Source: Sulfuricurvum sp. (GTDB lineage Bacteria > Campylobacterota > Campylobacteria > Campylobacterales > Sulfurimonadaceae). From it: a DNA stretch of 64,000 nucleotides. Below the pieces are notes generated by a model, which saw only the letters and a list, made by a program, of their open reading frames with translations, was not told the origin of the DNA and made no database searches. The stretch covers positions 496,001 to 560,000 of the forward strand of contig NZ_JAQUHV010000001.1 in the NCBI RefSeq assembly GCF_028681615.1, read 5' to 3'. A program made the translations under genes and the position numbers. This document shows, piece after piece, positions 16,756 through 24,888 of this stretch. Every line of letters starts with the position of its first letter. The stretch's first letter is position 1.

Positions 16756-17400
16756 TTATTTTATATCCGTTACATTGACCTTTTGCAGAAATTCATTTAC
16801 TTGAACTATTGCATGTACATCGTGAAGAGTCATTGCTTTAAAATCCCCTGGCTTATCTATATTAGGTATAGATTCTTCCCATCTAATCCAAGTAATTATC
16901 CCATATTCTCCATGCGGGATATTGTTAAAAAGAAAATTTCCATTAATTTCACATACCGTTTCTGCTAATTTTTTATCTAATATTGCTTTAAAACGATCAG
17001 ATTCCAATTCTTTAACTGCCAGAAGTGCTTTATGGTATTGGGTCATACTTCCAGTGTGAGTCACATTTAGATCAGGATATTTTTCTAACAAATTTTGGTA
17101 ATCTACTGCGTAATCCACAAATTTATCTTTTTTCCAAGATATGCAATTCAGTGTTGTTTGGACTTTTTTCATTTTTTTACTAATGTCTTGCAACGTTATA
17201 CTGTCATCTTTACTAAGCAAAAATACTTTTTCACCTGCACATGTTTTTATATCTCCATTTTCTACTTTTAAATGTCCTTGCCCTTCAATAGTTGTTCTTT
17301 TAACCGCTGGAATAGAATTATCATTAATTTCTTGACTAGCCAATAAAGTCAAACACATCAATGTGCCTGTGACAAGTGTTAGTAAAATTTTATTTTTCAT
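16756..17400 (-). CDS. Exported protein with a carboxypeptidase-regulatory-like beta domain
   Basis: A 214-residue protein with a signal peptide (about residues 1-22). The pattern EGQGHLKVENGDIKTCAGEKVFLL at the start (split around residues 38-62) and GNFLFNNIPHGEYGIITW near residues 155-172 recall exported proteins with a transthyretin/CarboxypepD_reg-like fold (GxAFLKTRGGDVK ... GNFEFKNVPAGxY). The three cysteines at about 54, 85 and 149 may be paired. The gene is clearly more AT-rich than its neighbours and stands alone next to tRNA-Val, which hints at horizontal origin. Function unknown. Confidence 0.65.
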   Translation of the reverse strand: MKNKILLTLVTGTLMCLTLLASQEINDNSIPAVKRTTIEGQGHLKVENGDIKTCAGEKVFLLSKDDSITLQDISKKMKKVQTTLNCISWKKDKFVDYAVDYQNLLEKYPDLNVTHTGSMTQYHKALLAVKELESDRFKAILDKKLAETVCEINGNFLFNNIPHGEYGIITWIRWEESIPNIDKPGDFKAMTLHDVHAIVQVNEFLQKVNVTDIK

Positions 17401-17703
17401 AATAAAACTCTTATTTTTTCATTGATTTTAAGTAATATCTTATCTCAAATACATTTGAAGTTAAAGATCAAGGCTAACATTCCCTTTCTCTTGATCTTGT
17501 ATATTATTTTTGATAATTGTTCCATGTTATTGCAATAATTCTAAAACATAGATAACTAATTATGATTATTTTGTATTTTGAAATTCATATTAAAGAACAG
17601 TTAATGATTCAAATACGTTGGCCAACACTATTAAATTTTAAGAAAAAAGAAGTAACTTACTATACATAAATATAGTAACTGGTGTTTTATGAAGTTTTTT
17701 TAA
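17401..17703. other. 303-bp AT-rich gap between the exported protein and tRNA-Val
   Basis: No convincing gene is seen. It holds two perfect inverted repeats: AAGATCAAG/CTTGATCTT (17464-17472 and 17490-17498, 17-base loop), upstream of the exported-protein gene, and TTACTATA/TATAGTAA (17657-17678) near the tRNA end. No copy of the tRNA 3-prime end was found, so no integration scar can be shown. Confidence 0.6.
17657..17678 (-). terminator. Candidate terminator of tRNA-Val
   Basis: On the minus strand an 8-bp perfect AT-rich stem (arms TTACTATA and TATAGTAA, 6-base loop) is followed by GTTACTTCTTTTTTC, 25 nt after the tRNA end. Confidence 0.45.
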
Positions 17704-17779
17704 TGGTGGTCCCAACAGGACTCGAACCTGTGACCACTACCTTGTCGAGGTAGTGCTCTACCAACTGAGCTATAAGACC
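17704..17779 (-). tRNA. tRNA-Val (anticodon GAC)
   Basis: A full 76-nt cloverleaf with encoded CCA: 7-bp acceptor stem (with two G-U pairs), D stem GCTC/GAGC, anticodon stem CTACC/GGTAG, and T stem ACAGG/CCTGT with a TTCGAGT loop. The seven-base anticodon loop reads TCGACAA, so the anticodon is GAC (valine) and position 33 is C instead of the almost universal U. A TATAAT box lies 24 nt upstream. Confidence 0.92.
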
Positions 17780-17802
17780 ATCACAATTAATGCAAGAGCG
17801 AA

Positions 17803-17808
17803 ATTATA
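17803..17808 (-). promoter_or_regulatory. -10 box (TATAAT) for tRNA-Val
   Basis: Minus-strand GGCTATAATTTCGC between lspA and the tRNA places a start site about 17 nt before the mature tRNA 5-prime end. Confidence 0.6.
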
Positions 17809-17831
17809 GCCGTGCAGAAGTTAAAAGTCAC

Positions 17832-18275
17832 TTAACTTTTACACATCTGTGGACGAAAGTTTAAAATCATCAAGGCGATAACGGCGATATCAATCATTAC
17901 ATCCGCGAAATTAAAGACGGCGAAATTAAATCCGCAATGCCAATAAACGTAATCGACCACTCCGCCATGGATAAAACGGTCCGCAACATTAGAGAGTCCC
18001 GCACCCGCCATAATGCCTACAGGGACAAGATAACACGTTTTTTTGAGCCAAAGGGTATAGCCGATCACTCCGGACAACAATGCAAGCTGAATCCATTTCA
18101 ACGCTTCGTCTAAAAAAGCGAACATCGAAAAAGCGACCCCTTTGTTAAAAATCAAGATAAGATCGATACATTGGGTATTGAGCCGAAATCCGCCCAGAAA
18201 AATTGATTTAATCGCTTGATCGATGAAAAAAACACTGCTCATCGCCAGCAACAAAATAACAATCGATCTAGCCAT
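17832..18275 (-). CDS. lspA: Lipoprotein signal peptidase (signal peptidase II)
   Basis: A 147-residue inner-membrane aspartyl protease that removes signal peptides from prolipoproteins. It has four hydrophobic segments. The catalytic pair is D108 (in GGVVDYVYW) and D125 (in FNFADVMID), and the conserved N96 and R100 lie in NVADR. The start overlaps the glmM end by 8 nt, so the two are coupled. Its substrates would include the lipoprotein encoded at 13164-13406. Confidence 0.95.
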   Translation of the reverse strand: MARSIVILLLAMSSVFFIDQAIKSIFLGGFRLNTQCIDLILIFNKGVAFSMFAFLDEALKWIQLALLSGVIGYTLWLKKTCYLVPVGIMAGAGLSNVADRFIHGGVVDYVYWHCGFNFAVFNFADVMIDIAVIALMILNFRPQMCKS

Positions 18276-19608
18276 TCAATGCCTTTTCAAAAAAGCTTAC
18301 CATCTCGTCCATCGCTTTTTCCATCACTTTTGCATCTTTTCCTTCGAGTAAAACACGAAGTTTATTTTCCGTACCGGAATAACGGATAAGGTGACGCATA
18401 TGTGCGGCTTCGATTTCAGCGAGTTTATCCTCCAGCCCTTTGATTTGATCAAGCGGTTTTTTGGTTTTAACTTTGATATTCACCAATTTTTGAGGATACA
18501 ATTTAAACGGCCGTAAGATTTTACTCGCTTTTTCTCCTGAGGTAATCATTAACGATAAAACCTGTAACGCGCTCACCAACCCATCCCCTGTTTTAGCGAA
18601 ATCATGCAAAATAATGTGGCCGCTTTGCTCACCGCCGAAGTTGATACCGTGCTCACGCATCATTTCAAGAACGTATTTATCTCCGACACTTGAGCGGTAA
18701 AGTTTAAGTCCATGAGCGTTTAACATATCTTCCAATGCCTGATTACTCATTACGGTAGCAATGATACCGTCACCCTTAAGTGCTCCGTTTCGTTGTAAAA
18801 ACAAACTCAATGCACCCAATATCTGATCACCGTCGACCTCATCCCCTTTTTCATCAATTACGATTAGGCGATCGGCATCCCCATCCAGTGCCAAACCGAT
18901 ATCAGCCCGGTATTGCTTAACTGCACTTCGAAGATCTTTGGTGTGCATTGCACCGCACTCTTCGTTAATGTTAAATCCGTTCGGTTTATCATGAAGAACA
19001 ATCACCTCAGCACCCAACTCTTCCAAAACGGTTGGCCCGACACGATACCCTGCACCATTAGCAGTATCCAAAACAATACGCAAGCCATGAAGGGTCAAAT
19101 CACTCGAAAAGGAATTTTTAAGATGGACAATATAACGACCGATAACATCATCAATCCGCTTTGCGGCTCCTAAACTCTTGCCTGTCACCTGAGCATCTTG
19201 AATTAACCCCGGATCATTAGCAATTACCTCAATTTGTGCTTCCACATCTTCAGAAAGCTTATTACCGTTAGCATCGAAAAATTTGATTCCGTTATCTTCG
19301 AACGGGTTATGGCTTGCGGATATCATAATCCCGGCATCACAGCGCATATTTTTGGTCAAAAATGCAATTGCAGGAGTCGGCATCGGTCCGATTTGTATCA
19401 CGTCATACCCTACTGCCGTCAATCCACTGACAATTGCATTCTCAATCATATAGCCGCTTCTACGCGTATCTTTTCCAACCAGAATTTTTTTTGTTCCAGA
19501 ATGATCTCTAAAATAAACCCCTGCTGCCATTGCTACACGCATTGCCAATCCGGCACTTAAAAATGAGCCGGCTTCCCCTCGTACGCCATCTGTTCCAAAC
19601 AATTTCAT
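18268..19608 (-). CDS. glmM: Phosphoglucosamine mutase
   Basis: A 446-residue enzyme converting glucosamine-6-phosphate to glucosamine-1-phosphate for UDP-GlcNAc, hence peptidoglycan and LPS. The phospho-serine is S99 in SASHNP (97-102). The magnesium loop is DGDADR (242-247), the sugar-binding GGEQSGH is present, and the phosphate-binding [10 protein letters not shown] lies at the C-terminus. Normal length. The glmM-lspA pair overlaps and runs towards tRNA-Val. The divergent neighbour is rpsT. Confidence 0.96.
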   Translation of the reverse strand: MKLFGTDGVRGEAGSFLSAGLAMRVAMAAGVYFRDHSGTKKILVGKDTRRSGYMIENAIVSGLTAVGYDVIQIGPMPTPAIAFLTKNMRCDAGIMISASHNPFEDNGIKFFDANGNKLSEDVEAQIEVIANDPGLIQDAQVTGKSLGAAKRIDDVIGRYIVHLKNSFSSDLTLHGLRIVLDTANGAGYRVGPTVLEELGAEVIVLHDKPNGFNINEECGAMHTKDLRSAVKQYRADIGLALDGDADRLIVIDEKGDEVDGDQILGALSLFLQRNGALKGDGIIATVMSNQALEDMLNAHGLKLYRSSVGDKYVLEMMREHGINFGGEQSGHIILHDFAKTGDGLVSALQVLSLMITSGEKASKILRPFKLYPQKLVNIKVKTKKPLDQIKGLEDKLAEIEAAHMRHLIRYSGTENKLRVLLEGKDAKVMEKAMDEMVSFFEKALNG

Positions 19609-19724
19609 TCCGTTTTCTCCCTAAAATATTCGTCATTCTATTACACTCTATAAAATTTAACTTAATTTTAATTATCTTTAAGGTAGTATTCTACCCTAAA
19701 AAAAATTCGACAAGGATAAATGCC

Positions 19725-19991
19725 ATGGCAAACCATAAGTCAGCATTGAAACGTATCCGTCAGACGGAAAAGCGTACTGAACGCAACCGATTCTATCGCA
19801 CACGTATTAAAAACATCGTTAAAGCAGTTCGCACTGCAGTAGATGCAGGAAACAAAGAAGAAGCGCAAGCTGCTCTTGTCATTGCTAACGCCAACTTACA
19901 CAAATATGTTAGCAAAGGTGTCTTGAAAAAAGAGACTGCTGCACGTAAAGTAAGCCGTCTTCACCTCGCTGTTAACGCAATCGCAGCCTAA
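19725..19991 (+). CDS. rpsT: 30S ribosomal protein S20
   Basis: An 88-residue basic helical protein beginning [17 protein letters not shown], typical S20, which binds 16S rRNA. AAGGA lies 8 nt before the ATG at 19725. Another ATG five bases upstream is out of frame. An imperfect terminator-like hairpin follows the stop, before prfA. rpsT-prfA is a conserved pair in Campylobacterota. Confidence 0.97.
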   Translation: MANHKSALKRIRQTEKRTERNRFYRTRIKNIVKAVRTAVDAGNKEEAQAALVIANANLHKYVSKGVLKKETAARKVSRLHLAVNAIAA

Positions 19992-20018
19992 GCTTGACCC
20001 CTCTGGGGTAGCTTTTCT
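19992..20018 (+). terminator. Hairpin with T-rich tail after rpsT
   Basis: Stem ACCCC/GGGGT with loop TCT, extended by outer GCT/AGC pairs with a small bulge, followed by TTTTCTCTT. It may be a partial terminator that sets the rpsT:prfA ratio. Confidence 0.55.
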
Positions 20019-20059
20019 CTTCTAGATTTTCTCAAAACGCCTCTTTTAGGACCACACGT

Positions 20060-21127
20060 ATGTTATCCGACAAACTCACCCCTTTTATCAACCGTTACAA
20101 CGAATTGACCGAACTGCTTAGTTCTCCTGATATCGGCAATGACATCAAACGGATGACCGACCTCTCTAAAGAGCAATCTTCCATCCAAGCGATTGTAACC
20201 AAAGCAACCGAGTATAAAAAACTTCTCGATGATATCGAAGAGAACAAAGCTCTTGCGTTCGATGCTGAACTCGGTGAGCTTGCAAAAGAGGAACTTCGCA
20301 GTCTTGAACCGATGGTTGCACCGCTCGAAGAAGAGATCAAAAAACTTCTCATCCCCGCCGATCCGAATGATAAACGCAATATCTATATCGAATTACGAGC
20401 AGGAACAGGTGGAGATGAAGCAGCTATCTTTGTCGGTGATTTGTTTAACGCTTATGTCCGCTATGCGGATGTTAAAGGGTGGAAAATCGAGTTAATGAGT
20501 TCCAGCCCATCCGATGCCGGAGGATACAAAGAGATCATTGCCCTCATCAAAGGAGAGCAGGTTTACTCACGTCTCAAATATGAAGCTGGAACCCACCGCG
20601 TACAGCGTGTCCCTGCAACCGAGTCTCAAGGGCGTGTTCACACTTCCGCCATCACTGTTGCCGTAATGCCGGAAGTCGATGACGTCGAAGTCACGATCAA
20701 TGAGAATGATCTGAAAATCGACGTTATGCGTTCCTCCGGATCAGGTGGGCAAAGTGTCAATACGACCGATTCCGCAGTTCGTATTACCCATATTCCTACC
20801 GGTATCGTCGTCACCAACCAAGATGAAAAATCCCAGCATAAAAACAAAGATAAAGCGATGAAAATTCTCAAAGCGCGTATCTATGAAATGCAGATCGAAG
20901 AGGCAAAAGTAAAAGAAATGTCTGAGCGTAAAGAGCAAGTAGGAACCGGAGACCGTTCAGGCCGTATCCGAACCTACAACTATCCGCAAAACCGTATCTC
21001 GGACCACCGTATCAATCTCACCTTGTACCGTCTCGATGAGATTATGCAGGGGGGATTGATGGATGATATTATCGAGCCGTTGATCGCCGATGCTCAGGCA
21101 CAAATAATGGAAAGAGCAGGCTTATAA
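20060..21127 (+). CDS. prfA: Peptide chain release factor 1
   Basis: A 355-residue class I release factor reading UAA and UAG. The codon-recognition tripeptide PAT is at 185-187 (in [10 protein letters not shown]). The GGQ that triggers peptide release is at 229-231 (in [15 protein letters not shown]). Full length. It follows rpsT on the same strand. A structured repeat and a strong hairpin separate it from the convergent dapF. Confidence 0.97.
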   Translation: MLSDKLTPFINRYNELTELLSSPDIGNDIKRMTDLSKEQSSIQAIVTKATEYKKLLDDIEENKALAFDAELGELAKEELRSLEPMVAPLEEEIKKLLIPADPNDKRNIYIELRAGTGGDEAAIFVGDLFNAYVRYADVKGWKIELMSSSPSDAGGYKEIIALIKGEQVYSRLKYEAGTHRVQRVPATESQGRVHTSAITVAVMPEVDDVEVTINENDLKIDVMRSSGSGGQSVNTTDSAVRITHIPTGIVVTNQDEKSQHKNKDKAMKILKARIYEMQIEEAKVKEMSERKEQVGTGDRSGRIRTYNYPQNRISDHRINLTLYRLDEIMQGGLMDDIIEPLIADAQAQIMERAGL

Positions 21128-21140
21128 CTTTTAATATTCG

Positions 21141-21214
21141 TCTCTCTGGCTTCCTTGGAAACCACGCGCGATGGCAGAAGTGCCAAGAGTCGCGTGAGCG
21201 CTTTGCCAGAGAGA
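21141..21214. repeat. Nested-stem palindromic repeat after prfA
   Basis: An outer perfect 10-bp stem TCTCTCTGGC/GCCAGAGAGA (21141-21150, 21205-21214) encloses CACGCG/CGCGTG (21163-21168, 21191-21196), which encloses GGCA/TGCC. It is non-coding and lies between convergent genes. It probably belongs to a dispersed structured repeat family (inference). Confidence 0.65.
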
Positions 21215-21227
21215 TGCACTTCTTTTG

Positions 21228-21255
21228 TTTCTTTTCTTGGTGACAAGAAAAGAAA
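21228..21255. terminator. Bidirectional terminator-like hairpin between prfA and dapF
   Basis: A perfect 12-bp stem of TTTCTTTTCTTG and CAAGAAAAGAAA with a 4-base loop, 8 bp from the dapF stop. The low GC of the stem is offset by its length. Confidence 0.6.
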
Positions 21256-21262
21256 GTAAGTA

Positions 21263-22012
21263 TTAATTTCTCCAAATGGTTTCAAAAACCCCTTTAACTT
21301 CCCCTTTGAACGTTATCGTCCCCTCATCAAGTCCCAGATAAAGTGTCTCTCCGCTTTTAGGAAACACACGAGCATTATCCGCAACCATCCCCTCGATTGA
21401 AGCGCGATAGAAACACGCAGCCATCCCTGTTCCGCACGCTAACGTCTCATCTTCTACACCGCGCTCATAGGTACGGACACGAATAGCCCCATTGCTCTCG
21501 ACATGAGCGATATTGACATTGGCATTGTATTTATAACGAAGCTCTCTCGCCATCGCAATATCAAAGTTATCCATGTGGGCATCGAATGTTACAAGATGAG
21601 GAACACCTGTATCGAGAAGCCACCACGTCATCTCATACTCTGAGATAGCGTCATTGATAACAAGCGGCGGAGTCAAGTCGCTTTGAACCATATCCCCCTC
21701 AACGGCAGCTTTGATAACGCCAGCACCCGTCAAAAATTCCATTTTTTCACCTGCCAAACCGAAACGATGCGCATAATGGGCACATGCGCGGCTTCCGTTT
21801 CCGCACATCGAAGCGGTAGAACCATCGGCGTTGTAAAATTCCCATTCAAAATCATGCTGTTCATGCGGAAGAATGACAATCAATCCATCTGCTCCGATAC
21901 CGTTTTGGCGGTCACACAGCGTTCGGGCAAGTCCGGATCGATCCGCGCCCTGGAAAGCATGAAAGATGACAAAATCGTTGCCGCTTGCACAATATTTGGC
22001 AATTTGAAGCAT
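21263..22012 (-). CDS. dapF: Diaminopimelate epimerase
   Basis: A 249-residue enzyme turning LL- into meso-diaminopimelate for lysine and peptidoglycan. The two catalytic cysteines are C70 (in SMCGNGSRAC) and C193 (in LACGTGMAAC). The opening YCASGNDFVIF and ADGLIV also fit. AAGGA precedes the ATG. A TATAAT box at 22043-22048, inside the end of coaE, gives it its own promoter. Confidence 0.96.
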   Translation of the reverse strand: MLQIAKYCASGNDFVIFHAFQGADRSGLARTLCDRQNGIGADGLIVILPHEQHDFEWEFYNADGSTASMCGNGSRACAHYAHRFGLAGEKMEFLTGAGVIKAAVEGDMVQSDLTPPLVINDAISEYEMTWWLLDTGVPHLVTFDAHMDNFDIAMARELRYKYNANVNIAHVESNGAIRVRTYERGVEDETLACGTGMAACFYRASIEGMVADNARVFPKSGETLYLGLDEGTITFKGEVKGVFETIWRN

Positions 22013-22042
22013 GGTAATCCTTTGGGATTAATAATAAGTGTA

Positions 22043-22048
22043 ATTATA
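22043..22048 (-). promoter_or_regulatory. -10 box (TATAAT) for dapF
   Basis: Minus-strand GGTATAATTACAC overlaps the coaE stop codon, 31 nt before the dapF ATG. Confidence 0.5.
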
Positions 22049-22649
22049 CCTTAGGAGCGGGATAGAGAGCTTTAATTGTTTCGACAAAGTGTTCACACTC
22101 ACTCTGAAGGTGTTTTAAATTGGAGGAGTTATCGATCACCCATGTCGCACGGGCTTTTTTCTCCTCTATATCCATTTGGCTCTCGATACGTCGAAGAGAC
22201 TCCTCTTCCGAAAAACCGTTTCGCTTCATAAAACGCTCCAGTTGCAATGCTTTAGGGGTGTAAACAACGACAGAATTTTGTATCGGATAGGATAATGTCT
22301 CGAAAAAAAGGGGAATATCGATCAAATAGGGATATTTAAGACGGTCTTGTTTCTCACTTTGCTCTTCAATAGCTGCCCGTATCTTAGGATGTAAAAAAGT
22401 TTCAAGCTCTTTTTTGGCTTCCGGATCGGCAAAAACTATTTTGCCCAATGCAGGACGGTCTACTTTTCCGTTTTTGACAAAGTCACCACCAAACCGTTCG
22501 GCTACCCAAAAGCTGTTTTCATCCAAAATACGATGTGCAATAGTATCGGCATCGATAATACGCAAACCGTTTAGACCCAGCAAAGATGCAACCGTACTTT
22601 TACCTGTTGCGATCCCTCCCGTGAGTGCAATGGCATATTCAAATGCCAT
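22044..22649 (-). CDS. coaE: Dephospho-CoA kinase
   Basis: A 201-residue P-loop kinase for the last step of coenzyme A synthesis. The Walker A is GGIATGKST (11-19), DADTIAH follows near residue 35, and the IDIPLFFE segment is present. Length is standard. No good Shine-Dalgarno is visible before the ATG, which is unusual here. The upstream bases belong to a dispersed repeat (22674-22750), whose insertion may have replaced the original leader. A 43-codon frame from that repeat overlaps the coaE start by 11 nt. Confidence 0.95.
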   Translation of the reverse strand: MAFEYAIALTGGIATGKSTVASLLGLNGLRIIDADTIAHRILDENSFWVAERFGGDFVKNGKVDRPALGKIVFADPEAKKELETFLHPKIRAAIEEQSEKQDRLKYPYLIDIPLFFETLSYPIQNSVVVYTPKALQLERFMKRNGFSEEESLRRIESQMDIEEKKARATWVIDNSSNLKHLQSECEHFVETIKALYPAPKV

Positions 22650-22770
22650 AATTATCTCGAATAGCGTGGTTTACTGCGCGTGGGCTCTCCGCCGAGGAGA
22701 ACTTAGCGTTAGCGTAGCTATCGGGACGTGTTCCGATGGCGTGATAAAAAAGATGATACTCAAAAGCCAT
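22639..22770 (-). CDS. Possible 43-residue ORF formed across the repeat between speE-like and coaE
   Basis: An ATG overlaps the speE-like stop (TAATG at 22768-22772), and the frame runs through the whole repeat to a TGA inside coaE. It begins MAFEYHLFYHAIG, and its first five residues equal those of CoaE. Copy D of the repeat, read in the matching frame, gives a related peptide (YANAxFxSAxSPR), but copies B and C have no start codon in that frame. It may be an accidental frame; listed because of the two gene overlaps. Confidence 0.25.
   Translation of the reverse strand: MAFEYHLFYHAIGTRPDSYANAKFSSAESPRAVNHAIRDNYGI
22674..22750 (+). repeat. Dispersed two-hairpin repeat, copy A
   Basis: Copy A of a family also seen at 28421, 28782 and 34776 (the last two inverted). 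Hairpin 1 is TCTCC/GGAGA (22686-22700) around a GCCGA loop. Hairpin 2 is ATCGG/CCGAT. The linker between them contains TAGCGTTAGCGTAGC. It fills the gap between the SpeE-like gene and coaE. Confidence 0.85.
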
Positions 22771-23324
22771 TAGTTACGGATAATCCCCAAATAATTTTTA
22801 CGAACATATTGCGGCATCGCAAATGCGGCAACATGAATGTCACAATTATAGTATTGATGCCCTTCCAGTAAATCGCTGCGTTGCAAAATCAAATCTGCCG
22901 TCGGGTGATACTCTTTTGAACACAACAAGAGAGTAGAACCGTCTTCTAGGTGATACGGCATAATGATTTTGAAATAATTTCCTAAAATCTGCATCAGATT
23001 TGTATTTGCACTTACATCATCCAAATCAGGATGCTTTATAACCATAAGAGCGTCATCTTTTAAAATACGGTTTATATGTGCCAATACGGCACTATCGCTG
23101 CTTAGGGTATCGATCATAGCGACGTCAAGCGTTTTGTCTGCTACGTTTCGTAACGATTCAAGCAAATTGCCGCTTTCCACAACTACTGAATGAATATCAC
23201 GATAACGGCCAAGCTCTTCTCCAAACAGATCACTATTCTCCGTTGCTAACAAAACGAAAGTAGGATTTTTATGCGTACACATAGGGACGTGTACCATCAT
23301 TTCGGGATAAATAAATGTTTTCAT
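22770..23324 (-). CDS. Short spermidine-synthase-like protein
   Basis: A 184-residue protein resembling the Rossmann core of spermidine synthases. MVHVPMCTHKNPTFVLLA aligns with the conserved H(I/V)PL.THKNP...VLVIG opening, and a later AMIDTLSSDS segment corresponds to the DxxD region. It is about 100 residues shorter than SpeE. The canonical glycine-rich GGGDGG loop is replaced by LATENSDLF, so aminopropyltransferase activity is doubtful. It lies upstream of coaE and dapF, separated by repeat copy A. Best described as a degenerate or repurposed SpeE relative. Confidence 0.6.
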   Translation of the reverse strand: MKTFIYPEMMVHVPMCTHKNPTFVLLATENSDLFGEELGRYRDIHSVVVESGNLLESLRNVADKTLDVAMIDTLSSDSAVLAHINRILKDDALMVIKHPDLDDVSANTNLMQILGNYFKIIMPYHLEDGSTLLLCSKEYHPTADLILQRSDLLEGHQYYNCDIHVAAFAMPQYVRKNYLGIIRN

Positions 23325-23441
23325 GAGTTGCGTTATCTCTTCTTTACGGAATTTTTGAGCGATTGTAACACGCTGAGATTAAAAGGGTTTGAATATTCCA
23401 GCTATCTTTCTACATTAAAGCTTCTGCTATCCGCTTTTGAT

Positions 23442-23447
23442 ATAATT
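23442..23447 (+). promoter_or_regulatory. -10 box (TATAAT) for the small membrane protein
   Basis: TTTTGATATAATTTT lies in the divergent spacer, 36 nt before the ATG at 23483. Confidence 0.5.
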
Positions 23448-23482
23448 TTACCAAATTAATCCTATTATAGAATGGAGTTATA

Positions 23483-23686
23483 ATGTGTGCTGAAAAAATT
23501 CAACGTTTTTTGATGGCAATCGTCTTGACAATCGCGATGGTATTGTTTGCAACCGGGAATTTGCAGTGGGGTGTCATTATTCAAACGTTTGTTATCGTCA
23601 TGATCGTGGCATGGGCATTGACTGATTTCTGCCCTTCATTATGGTTTTTCAAAAAAGTTTTTGGCAAATGCCCCCAAAAAGATTAA
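23483..23686 (+). CDS. Small two-helix membrane protein (DUF2892/YgaP-like)
   Basis: A 67-residue protein with two hydrophobic helices (about 9-27 and 29-47) and the motif LTDFCPSLWFFKKVFG near the end. The short MCAEKIQRFLMAI start and two-helix plan match DUF2892-type inner membrane proteins, found alone or fused to rhodanese domains. GGAG lies 6 nt before the ATG, and a good TATAAT precedes it. Function unknown. Confidence 0.75.
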   Translation: MCAEKIQRFLMAIVLTIAMVLFATGNLQWGVIIQTFVIVMIVAWALTDFCPSLWFFKKVFGKCPQKD

Positions 23687-23708
23687 TCCCCTAAATTTCC
23701 CCTAACAA

Positions 23709-23746
23709 CTCATCTGATATAATTCCCTCATTACAACAGATGAGGG
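23709..23746 (+). promoter_or_regulatory. purM promoter with dyad repeats around the -10 box
   Basis: A TATAAT at 23718-23723 lies between arms CTCATCTG (23709-23716) and CAGATGAG (23737-23744). A second dyad, CCCTCAT/ATGAGGG (23725-23731, 23740-23746), overlaps it and covers the GAGGG ribosome site of purM. This arrangement suits an operator, or an mRNA hairpin if transcription starts upstream. Confidence 0.5.
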
Positions 23747-23751
23747 ACTTC

Positions 23752-24747
23752 ATGAGTCAAATCAGCTATAAAGATGCCGGTGTCGATATCGATGCAGGTA
23801 ACAGTTTTGTCGAAAATATCAAACCACTCGTTAAATCGACGGCTATCCCCGGCGTATTAGGCGGAATCGGATCATTTGCGGGAGCGTTTGAACTCCCTAC
23901 AGGCTACCGTGAACCGGTTATGCTTGCCGCAACAGACGGTGTAGGCACTAAGCTCAAACTTGCCATCGACTCAGGTATCCATAATACTGTTGGTATCGAT
24001 TTGGTCGCGATGTGCGTTAACGATCTCATCTGTAATTTTGGAACCCCTTCATTTTTCCTCGATTATTATGCAACCGGCAAGCTCGATGTATCTGCCGCTA
24101 CAGCCGTAGTTAGCGGTATTGCTGAAGGATGCCGTCAGGCTGAATGTGCCCTCATCGGCGGTGAGACGGCAGAAATGCCTGGAATGTATCACTCCGATGA
24201 TTACGATTTGGCAGGATTTGCCGTCGGTATCGGAGAAAAAAGTGAACTTGACCGCAGTGATAAAGTGCATGCAGGGGATGTCCTCATCGCTCTACCAAGT
24301 TCCGGCTTGCATTCAAACGGATTCTCATTGGCCCGTAAAGTATTGTTTGAAAAAATGGGGATGAAGTTTGAAGATGAATTCGAAGGAAAACCACTCATCG
24401 AAACCCTTCTCACTCCGACACGTATTTATGTCAAAACGTTTAAAGCACTCAAAACTAAAATTCAAGCATTGGCACACATCACCGGCGGAGGAATCGTAGA
24501 AAATTTCCCTCGCGTACTACCGGAAGGGTTGCGTGCCGTTATCACCGAATCTTCAATCCGCGTATTACCGATTTTTGAACTTATCGGCCAGCACGTCGAA
24601 CGCTCAGAAATGTTCCGTGCGTTCAATATGGGTGTCGGGATGATCCTCGTTGTCAAAGAAGCAGATGTAGCAGATGTACTAGCATCTACAGACGGCTATA
24701 TTATCGGTCACCTCGAAGAAGGTCCACGTGAAGCGGTACTCGTCTAA
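23752..24747 (+). CDS. purM: Phosphoribosylformylglycinamidine cyclo-ligase
   Basis: A 331-residue ATP-dependent enzyme making aminoimidazole ribonucleotide, step 5 of purine synthesis. Features are DAGVDIDAGN at the start, the ATDGVGTKL nucleotide/metal motif, VNDLICNFGTPSFFLDYYA, GGETAEMPGMY, and THITGGGI-type AHITGGGIVENFPR. The ATG at 23752 is chosen over one at 23740 because GAGGG lies 5 nt before it and homologues begin near the ISYKDAGV segment. A terminator follows. Confidence 0.96.
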   Translation: MSQISYKDAGVDIDAGNSFVENIKPLVKSTAIPGVLGGIGSFAGAFELPTGYREPVMLAATDGVGTKLKLAIDSGIHNTVGIDLVAMCVNDLICNFGTPSFFLDYYATGKLDVSAATAVVSGIAEGCRQAECALIGGETAEMPGMYHSDDYDLAGFAVGIGEKSELDRSDKVHAGDVLIALPSSGLHSNGFSLARKVLFEKMGMKFEDEFEGKPLIETLLTPTRIYVKTFKALKTKIQALAHITGGGIVENFPRVLPEGLRAVITESSIRVLPIFELIGQHVERSEMFRAFNMGVGMILVVKEADVADVLASTDGYIIGHLEEGPREAVLV

Positions 24748-24764
24748 CTAAACGCCTTTTTCCT

Positions 24765-24792
24765 CCCATCTTTGCTCTTTGAGATGGGTCTT
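24765..24792 (+). terminator. Terminator of purM
   Basis: A 7-bp stem CCCATCT/AGATGGG with a 10-base loop, followed by TCTTCTTCTC. Confidence 0.6.
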
Positions 24793-24888
24793 CTTCTCTT
24801 CCTTAAAACAAAGCTGTTCTTTTTCTATTAACATTTCTTTTGTGTTTATATATTATTATTCTATTACTCTATGTTAAAAGGATTTTTA

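Noticed and set aside
17401-17703. Integration scar of a genomic island at tRNA-Val
   Set aside because: No second copy of the tRNA 3-prime end and no integrase were found in the window.
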